Shown here piece by piece: positions 28,680 through 33,522 of a stretch of 33,522 nt of DNA. Source of the DNA: Cyanobacteriota bacterium (lineage in GTDB: Bacteria; Cyanobacteriota; Cyanobacteriia; PCC-6307; Cyanobiaceae); assembly GCA_026389335.1 (NCBI GenBank), contig JAPLIB010000032.1, forward strand, positions 1 through 33,522, read 5' to 3'. Numbering within the stretch: the first letter of the stretch is position 1; each line of letters begins with the position of its first letter. Below the pieces are notes generated by a model. That model searched no databases, was not told the origin of the DNA, and was given only the letters and a program-made list of their open reading frames with translations. A program made the translations under genes and the position numbers.

Positions 28680-28854
28680 GGGCCGCCGCGGCTGGTCGTG
28701 GGCCTGGACTCTAGGCAGGAGCAGCGGGCGCCTCCCGTCGTTCAGACCGCTGCCGGAGATGGAGCCGCCTCCGGAGGTGTGGCCGCTGCCGCCGGCGAGG
28801 CGGTCATGGGGTGTGGCCCTGCGCGAGCGGGGCCATCCCTTAAAGTCCAGCCAT

Positions 28855-28928
28855 CGGGATGTGGCGCAGCTTGGTAGCGCACTTCGTTCGGGACGAAGGG
28901 GCCGCAGGTTCGAATCCTGTCATCCCGA
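28855..28928 (+). tRNA. tRNA-Pro (anticodon CGG)
   Basis: The acceptor stem pairs CGGGATG (28855-28861) with CATCCCG (28921-28927), with discriminator A at 28928. The D arm contains GCGCAGCTTGGTAGCGC. The anticodon stem-loop is CTTCG-TTCGGGA-CGAAG, giving anticodon CGG (codon CCG), and the T arm is GCAGG-TTCGAAT-CCTGT. CCA is not encoded. A T7 run at 28929-28935 directly follows and probably serves as terminator. TAAAGT at 28841-28846 could be the -10 box. Its GC-rich codon matches the GC-rich genome. Confidence 0.97.
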
Positions 28929-28962
28929 TTTTTTTGATGGCCGCTCTGGGCTATCACTTGTC

Positions 28963-31038
28963 TCAGGCCAGGGCCGCTCCCGGGTAACCCCGTGGGGTCA
29001 CCATCCGACCATCCTCAACCCGACTGCTGCTGTTGCCGATCAGCACCAGGGTGAGCATGTCCACCTGTTCGATGGGTAGTTCCGCCAGGGTGTGCAGGCT
29101 CACATGTTCATCGTGGCGGCCGAGCTGGCGCGCCAGTACCACCGGGGTGCTGGCTGGCCTTCCCGCCAGCAGCAGCTCCTGGGCTCGTCCCAGCTGCCAG
29201 TTCCGTCCTAGGGAGCGGGGGTTGTAGAGGGCGACGACGAAGTCACCGTCTGCGGCTGAGCGCAGGCGCCGTTCGATCACCTCCCAGGGGGTGAGGCGAT
29301 CGCTGAGGCTGATCGTGCAGAAGTCGTGCATCAGCGGGGCGCCTGCGCGGGCGGCCGCCAGCTGCAGGGCCGAGAGGCCGGGATGGACCTCAAAGCCAGG
29401 TCGCTCCAGGGAGGGGCGTTGCAACCAGAGCTCCAGTGCCAGCCCGGCCATGCCGTAGATGCCGCTGTCCCCTGAGGAGATCAGGGCCACCTTCAGGCCC
29501 TGGCTGGCGAGATCGAGGGCCTCACTGCAGCGAGCCCGCTCCGCGGTGAGCTGGCCGTCACGGCGCAGCTGGTCCGGCCGGCGCAGTGGTTCGAGCAGGT
29601 CCAGATAGGGGCCGTAGCCCACCCACACCGTGGCGGCGGCGAGGGTGCGACGGGCATCGCCGCTGAGCAGATCGAGCCGGCCCGGACCGCTGCCCACCAG
29701 ATGCAGTTCGCCCCGCTGCGGCGCCCATTGCTGAGTAGCCAGGACCACCGCCAGGGTGGCTGCCCCCTGTTCGCCGGCTTCGGCCTGCTCAATGGTTTTG
29801 GGGACGAGCCGTTCAGGTTGGGGGCCAGCGGATGGGGCCGCGGCGGTGGCCGCCAGCCAGGCCGCCGCCTCGGCCACGCTGGCCGTGCCCATCTCCCTGG
29901 CCACGGCCTCGGAGGGGTTGGCCACCGCGACCGCGGCCAATTGGGCGGCCGTGAACAGTTTCAGCGGCCAGCCCCGCGCCGCGGCCAGGGCGAGCAGCGC
30001 TGGCTCATCGCCCTTGCGATCGATGCTGGCCAGACCCGCCACCGCCGCTTCGGCCAGGCCTGATTGGCTGAGAACCCGCTGCACCAGCCTCTCCAGCAGG
30101 GCCAGGCTGGTGTTGCGTTCACAGCCCATCCCCAGCCACAGGCAGGGCGGATGCCAGCGGCAGCCGTCCCCCAGCCAGGGGCCGATCACCAGTGCCGCTG
30201 GCGAGGGTGGGCCTGCAGGACTGGGATTGTCTCGGATGCAGTTGGTCGGCTCGATATCTGTGGAACCGTCGGCTTCCGCGCCGCTTGCTCTGGCTTGGTG
30301 GGCGTCCTGGTCCCCTTCCTGCGGAGGGCGGCTGTCGCCGCTGGTACCACCGGGCTGGGCCTGGCTGCCGCTGTCTGGGCTGTCCCGTGCGGTAAAAGCG
30401 TCCAGCCCTTGCCAGAGCTTCAGGCCGCCTAGTTGCTGCAGCTGCGGCTGCAGGCCAGCGGCGGCGGCCACCATCAGCGCCTTCCAGTCGCCTTCGCCGC
30501 GCCGCCAGCCCCACTGCTGGCCGAAGGCGTCCAGGGCGAGTCGGCCCAGGGCGCTGCTGCTGCCGCTGAGCACGGCCTGTCCACCGAGCAGGGCGGCGAT
30601 CTCTCGGCTCAGCTGCTCAGCCCCGGCCAGGTGCCCCCCCAGCAGGGGCACCGCGAAGTGCCCCTGGGGATCCACCACCACCACGGCCGGATCCTGCTCT
30701 TTAGCGCCCAGCAGCGGCGCGATCAGCCGGGTGACCAGGCCACAGGCCCCCACCGCCACCACGGCTGAGGCGCTGTCCCAATGCTTTGCCAGCCAGGCGG
30801 CGGTTCCTGAGCCGTCGAGGCTGTCTTCCCTGCCGTTCGCGTCGGCGGCATCGCCGCTCGCAGCAGCGCTCCCATCCTTGTTGTCAGCGCTGCTCTGCTC
30901 GCCAGAGACTGCGACGATGGCGCTGCTGCCGGGCCAGCGCACGGCGGCCAGGAGCCCGGCTTGCTCCAGTTGGTGCAGCACCGGCAGGGCTGCCGGGCTG
31001 AAGCCGACGGCCACGATCCGGCGTTCGATGGAAGTCAT
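28963..31038 (-). CDS. cobJ: CbiG-CobJ fusion: precorrin-3B C17-methyltransferase
   Basis: A 691-residue cobalamin-synthesis fusion. Residues 1-~430 are CbiG-like (VVAVGACGLVTRLIAPLL, VVVDPQGHFAVPLLGGHLAGAEQL, WLGMGCERNTSLALLERLVQ), the lactone-opening factor of the anaerobic route. Residues ~442-691 are CobJ/CbiH, the SAM-dependent C17-methyltransferase (GELHLVGSGPGRLDLLS, LISSGDSGIYGMAGLALEL, HDFCTISLSDRLTPW, VVALYNPRSLGRNWQL), completing ring contraction. Two acidic/Ser-Gly-rich insertions (about 43-80 and 217-280) interrupt the CbiG half; the second separates its N and C domains. The fusion itself is normal in cyanobacteria. The ATG overlaps the stop of the upstream gene by four bases (ATGA). 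Confidence 0.92.
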   Translation of the reverse strand: MTSIERRIVAVGFSPAALPVLHQLEQAGLLAAVRWPGSSAIVAVSGEQSSADNKDGSAAASGDAADANGREDSLDGSGTAAWLAKHWDSASAVVAVGACGLVTRLIAPLLGAKEQDPAVVVVDPQGHFAVPLLGGHLAGAEQLSREIAALLGGQAVLSGSSSALGRLALDAFGQQWGWRRGEGDWKALMVAAAAGLQPQLQQLGGLKLWQGLDAFTARDSPDSGSQAQPGGTSGDSRPPQEGDQDAHQARASGAEADGSTDIEPTNCIRDNPSPAGPPSPAALVIGPWLGDGCRWHPPCLWLGMGCERNTSLALLERLVQRVLSQSGLAEAAVAGLASIDRKGDEPALLALAAARGWPLKLFTAAQLAAVAVANPSEAVAREMGTASVAEAAAWLAATAAAPSAGPQPERLVPKTIEQAEAGEQGAATLAVVLATQQWAPQRGELHLVGSGPGRLDLLSGDARRTLAAATVWVGYGPYLDLLEPLRRPDQLRRDGQLTAERARCSEALDLASQGLKVALISSGDSGIYGMAGLALELWLQRPSLERPGFEVHPGLSALQLAAARAGAPLMHDFCTISLSDRLTPWEVIERRLRSAADGDFVVALYNPRSLGRNWQLGRAQELLLAGRPASTPVVLARQLGRHDEHVSLHTLAELPIEQVDMLTLVLIGNSSSRVEDGRMVTPRGYPGAALA

Positions 31039-32615
31039 GGCAGCAGTCGCTCCCGCAATCCGGCCAGTGGACCACGGCGTGGGGGCTTGATCATCGTGCC
31101 GTCGCCGTTCACCGGATCCCGGGCCGCGCTGCCGATGCTGCTGCCGGGGCGAAGGGGCTCGGGTAAGACGACAGGCTGAGTTGCTGGTTCTGGTGCAACG
31201 GGCAACTCGGTGACGGAAGGCGTTGTCAACGTTTCTGGGTCAGGCCGCGACGCCGGCAGGGAGGTGGCCTCGGAGGCCGGGTCCGCCGCGGTGATTGGCC
31301 CCGTCCTGGCCCCGTTTTGGTTTGGAGCCTCTGGCATGTTTTGGTCTGGAGCCTTTGTCCCGGCGGCGGCAACGGTTGGTGGGTTGGCTAGGCCCGATGG
31401 GGCGGCGGGGATCCCGGTCGATTCCGCCGGCTGCGCTTGGGCTGCTTCGCTGGCTGTCGCCGGCTCTGGGGCTGGGCTGGAGCCGGTCTCCGGCGTCGGT
31501 GCCGTCAGCGTTGGATCCGAGGCCGTTGTGGCTGCAGCTCCTGCCAGCACTCCTGTCTTCGGTGTGGGCCCGCCGGCAGGGTCTGGGCTCCTGAGTTCGC
31601 TGGCTACAGCCGGCACCGGGTTGATCTGAAGTTCCGCTGCGGAGGCGGTGCTGGCCGGGGCGGCTTCGCCGAGCAGGATCGCCAGCTCAGCGGCGCTGAG
31701 GCGGCCCTGCTGCCAGCGGGGAGCTGGGGCGGCGCTGTTCAGCTCCACCTCGCTAACCAGACTGTTGTATGGGGGGGTGAGCGGTTCGCCCCGGCCATCC
31801 AGCAGTTCGAACTTGATCGCATTGCGGCCGGGCTGCCAGCCGTTCAGCCACAGCGGGGTCTGGCGATCGACCACGAAGGCAGCGCCATTGATGGTGATCC
31901 GGAGCCGCCAGTGGGCATCGTCGCTGCGCAGGTTCTGCAGGGGCGCATCGAGCAGCAACCAGTCGACCAGCACCGGTTCGGCCGCTGCTGGGGCTGCGGG
32001 ACTGACGGCGATCAGCTGGGCCTGGCCTGGTTCCGGCAGCACCAGGGGATTGGCGGCTGTCCGATGCAGGCGGATCTGGCGCCAGGCGCCCGGATTTTTG
32101 GCCGCCTCCCCCCAGGGGCGGGCGGCATACACGGTGAGCCGATGGCTGCCAGGGGTCAGGGCCGGCAGCGTGAGCTCGGTGCTTGTCAGGGGCCGGGGTT
32201 CGTCGTTGTCGAGTTGAACCACCAGATGGGGACCGAGGCCCAGTGGGCCTCCATCCACTAGTGGCCAGTCGTGCACCAGCAGCTTCAGGGTCCAGGGACC
32301 GGGGGGCAGGATCGTCTCATCGGCCGGCGCCAGAATCTCGACGCGGGGCTGCCGCGCCGCCAGGGCCTCCTGCAGTTGCTGCACAGCCAACGGTGGAGCC
32401 ACCTCCTGCAGGCTGGAAGGGACGGAGTTAGCCAGGGCGTTGGCTGGGCCCATGGTCTGGCCCGGATTGCGACCCGGCAGGCCCAGGGCTTCGCTGCTGC
32501 CGGAGCTGCCCGGCAGCAGCACCAGGCCCAGCGCCAGGAGCAGGCCCAACAGGCGTCCAAGCCAGGGACCCAATAGTGCTGCCGCTCGGGCTTGGCGCTC
32601 CCTGCTGCCGATCAC
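31035..32615 (-). CDS. Membrane-anchored proline/alanine-rich protein of unknown function
   Basis: A protein of about 526 residues if the GTG at 32613-32615 is used (MIGSRERQARAAALLGPWLGRLLGLLLALGLVLLPG); upstream ATGs are open but lack a protein-like N-terminus. Residues ~11-34 are a membrane anchor or signal. Residues ~75-300 form the only ordered-looking part (PRVEILAPADETILPPGPWTLKLLVHDWPL, LGLGPHLVVQLDND, LTPGSHRLTVYAARPWGEAAKNPGAWRQIRLHR, WRLRITINGAAFVVDRQTPLWLNGWQPGRNAIKFELLD), suggesting repeated beta-sandwich units. From ~340 on it is disordered, rich in Ala, Pro, Thr and Ser. The ordered part reminds me of a widespread cyanobacterial hypothetical protein. The four-base overlap with cobJ suggests cotranscription. 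Function unknown. Confidence 0.75.
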   Translation of the reverse strand: MIGSRERQARAAALLGPWLGRLLGLLLALGLVLLPGSSGSSEALGLPGRNPGQTMGPANALANSVPSSLQEVAPPLAVQQLQEALAARQPRVEILAPADETILPPGPWTLKLLVHDWPLVDGGPLGLGPHLVVQLDNDEPRPLTSTELTLPALTPGSHRLTVYAARPWGEAAKNPGAWRQIRLHRTAANPLVLPEPGQAQLIAVSPAAPAAAEPVLVDWLLLDAPLQNLRSDDAHWRLRITINGAAFVVDRQTPLWLNGWQPGRNAIKFELLDGRGEPLTPPYNSLVSEVELNSAAPAPRWQQGRLSAAELAILLGEAAPASTASAAELQINPVPAVASELRSPDPAGGPTPKTGVLAGAAATTASDPTLTAPTPETGSSPAPEPATASEAAQAQPAESTGIPAAPSGLANPPTVAAAGTKAPDQNMPEAPNQNGARTGPITAADPASEATSLPASRPDPETLTTPSVTELPVAPEPATQPVVLPEPLRPGSSIGSAARDPVNGDGTMIKPPRRGPLAGLRERLLP

Positions 32616-32756
32616 GCCGCTCCAGTCCCATGGGTGGAGCCATTCTGCGCAGGCAGGGTGACAGGACGGTGACTGTTGGCAACCCCTTGAAATTCGCAAC
32701 TGAAAGGGTAAGTAACTGCCCATATCTGCGTCAGCCGCGATGATCGCAAGCCTGGG

Positions 32757-32778
32757 CCAGACCTGAGTCACAGTCTGG
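32757..32778. promoter_or_regulatory. Operator-like inverted repeat upstream of psaA
   Basis: CCAGAC (32757-32762) and GTCTGG (32773-32778) form a perfect 6-bp inverted repeat with a 10-base centre (CTGAGTCACA). It sits 58 bases upstream of the proposed psaA -10 box and between the divergent psaA and minus-strand 31035-32615 genes, a suitable place for a regulator. No known regulator assigned. Confidence 0.35.
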
Positions 32779-32797
32779 GGTGCGCCGGGATTGAACC
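32776..32797 (-). other. tRNA 3'-end-like fragment
   Basis: On the minus strand this reads GGTTCAATCCCGGCGCACCCCA in two parts: a T-loop-like GGTTCAATCC followed by an acceptor-like GCACCCCA. The matching 5' half is missing: the T-stem 5' strand (AAAGG) pairs for only two bases and there is no D arm or anticodon arm. It could be a tRNA remnant of the kind used as attachment sites, or chance overlap with the psaA control region. Confidence 0.3.
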
Positions 32798-32841
32798 TTT
32801 GTAACTGGCGACCTGATTCGCTTGTTTTCGACCCCTATAGT
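32791..32841 (+). promoter_or_regulatory. psaA promoter with HLR1-like element
   Basis: TATAGT (32836-32841) is a good -10 box; the -35 position (CTGATT) is weak, as expected for an activated promoter. At 32791-32805, read on the minus strand, GTTACAAAGGTTCAA contains one exact GTTACAAA half of the RpaB/HLR1 site and a degenerate second half at slightly short spacing. It would sit about -57 to -43 from a start near 32848, close to where RpaB binds psaA promoters in other cyanobacteria. The rest of 32616-33062 holds the leader and no gene. Confidence 0.45.
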
Positions 32842-32853
32842 TCGGCCAGCGGT

Positions 32854-32876
32854 CCCCTTTCGGGGCCCAATGCCCC
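32854..32876 (+). other. Overlapping alternative hairpins at the start of the psaA leader
   Basis: CCCC-TTTC-GGGG (32854-32865) and GGGGC-CCAAT-GCCCC (32862-32876) share the same G tract, so only one can form at a time. They lie just inside the predicted ~215-nt psaA leader. A conformational switch or 5'-end stabiliser is possible. Confidence 0.35.
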
Positions 32877-33062
32877 AGTCGTTGCAAGGGTTTTCGCCCA
32901 AGTCTCGCTGGAGCCCGTGGTCCCGGGTCGGTCCTCCCGACTGGCCTGGCCATGGGGCCCATGGCGGCACCGACTTCGCAGTCTGCTTCGGCGGGCGGCG
33001 AGCTTCGGCACCGTCGAAGGGGTGGACCTCCACCTCGATTCCGTCCCTCGAGGAACCTCTCG

Positions 33063-33522
33063 ATGACCATCAGCCCACCAGAGCGTGGGAACAAGGCCAA
33101 GGATCTGGTCGACCGGAACCCCGTTCCGGCCACGTTCGAGCTTTTTGCAAAGCCCGGCCACTTCGACCGCACCCTGGCCAAAGGTCCCAAAACCACCACC
33201 TGGGTTTGGAACCTCCACGCCAACGCTCACGATTTCGATAGCCACACGAGCGATCTTGAAGAGGTCTCTCGCAAGATCTTCAGCGCTCATTTCGGCCATT
33301 TGGCCGTCATCTTCATCTGGTTGAGCGGCGCCTTCTATCACGGGGCACGTTTCTCCAACTTCACCGGCTGGCTTGCCGATCCCCTGCACGTCAAGCCCAG
33401 TGCCCAGGTGGTCTGGCCGATCTTCGGTCAGGAGATTCTCAATTGCGATGTGGGTGCCGGCTTCCACGGCATTCAGATCACCTCCGGCCTCTTCCATGTC
33501 TGGAGGGCCTGGGGCATCACCA
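33063..33522 (+). CDS. psaA: Photosystem I P700 apoprotein A1 (partial, N-terminal 153 residues)
   Basis: PsaA pairs with PsaB to bind P700 and most photosystem I antenna chlorophylls in the thylakoid. The start ATG at 33063 gives [38 protein letters not shown], and the sequence then enters the first transmembrane helix ([43 protein letters not shown]) and reaches [16 protein letters not shown] at the right edge. A GAGG ribosome-binding element lies 10-13 bases upstream, next to a short CTCGAGG palindrome. psaB is expected next, beyond the window. It is divergent from the 31035-32615 gene across 447 bases. Confidence 0.98.
   Translation, partial: MTISPPERGNKAKDLVDRNPVPATFELFAKPGHFDRTLAKGPKTTTWVWNLHANAHDFDSHTSDLEEVSRKIFSAHFGHLAVIFIWLSGAFYHGARFSNFTGWLADPLHVKPSAQVVWPIFGQEILNCDVGAGFHGIQITSGLFHVWRAWGIT

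Noticed and set aside
32776-32840. A complete tRNA gene on the minus strand upstream of psaA
   Set aside because: The span from a GGGGT 5' end to the CACCCCA end is only ~60 nt, the acceptor stem has two mismatches and there is no D or anticodon arm.

Overview
This window comes from a GC-rich unicellular cyanobacterium, most likely of the Cyanobium / freshwater-to-brackish Synechococcus type. It is cut at both ends inside photosynthetic reaction-centre genes: psbA (D1 of photosystem II) on the left, psaA of photosystem I on the right. Other cyanobacterial hallmarks are LL-diaminopimelate aminotransferase, a ferredoxin-type glutamate synthase, a tocopherol/plastoquinone-type methyltransferase with a membrane anchor, a DUF1997 protein and an RNase E ending in the cyanobacterial RRRRRRSSA tail. 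The genus is inferred from these features and from base composition judged by eye; no database search was possible.

Layout. 1-5230: psbA (minus) with its promoter; a B12-binding-type radical SAM protein (plus); a small conserved-looking protein (minus); then a minus-strand run dapL, clpS and a CPBP membrane protease. 5333-11268: a plus-strand run of a large radical SAM/DUF2344 fusion, a 450-nt structured leader, rne and rnhB. 11394-14481: DUF1997 protein, prephenate dehydratase, MPBQ/MSBQ methyltransferase and a LON-domain protein. 14710-19602: the str operon, read on the minus strand as rpsL-rpsG-fusA-tufA-rpsJ and closed by a hairpin terminator. 19670-22008: an IscA-like protein and an exported phosphodiester glycosidase. 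22260-26894: glutamate synthase. 26895-27347: a gene-poor stretch with a (GCCT)13.5 microsatellite. 27348-28679: a small AT-rich exported protein and lipA. 28855-28928: tRNA-Pro(CGG). 28963-32615: a CbiG-CobJ fusion overlapped by an anchored proline/alanine-rich protein. 32616-33522: the psaA control region and the psaA start.

How the genes work together. Most are housekeeping: translation, RNA decay (RNase E, RNase HII), nitrogen assimilation (GOGAT), lysine/peptidoglycan precursor (DapL), phenylalanine, lipoate, cobalamin and quinone/tocopherol synthesis, protein quality control (ClpS, CPBP protease, LON domain) and photosynthesis. I found no defence island, prophage, integrase, CRISPR array or biosynthetic cluster.

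The points most worth a second look are: fusA has a frameshift (consistent with an 8-nt deletion) that moves its last ~48 residues out of frame; a tetranucleotide tract sits inside a small ORF and would act as a frame switch; the rne leader is very rich in short perfect hairpins; the psaA upstream region carries an HLR1-like site, an operator-like inverted repeat and a piece resembling a tRNA 3' end; and a small AT-rich secreted protein sits next to the microsatellite.
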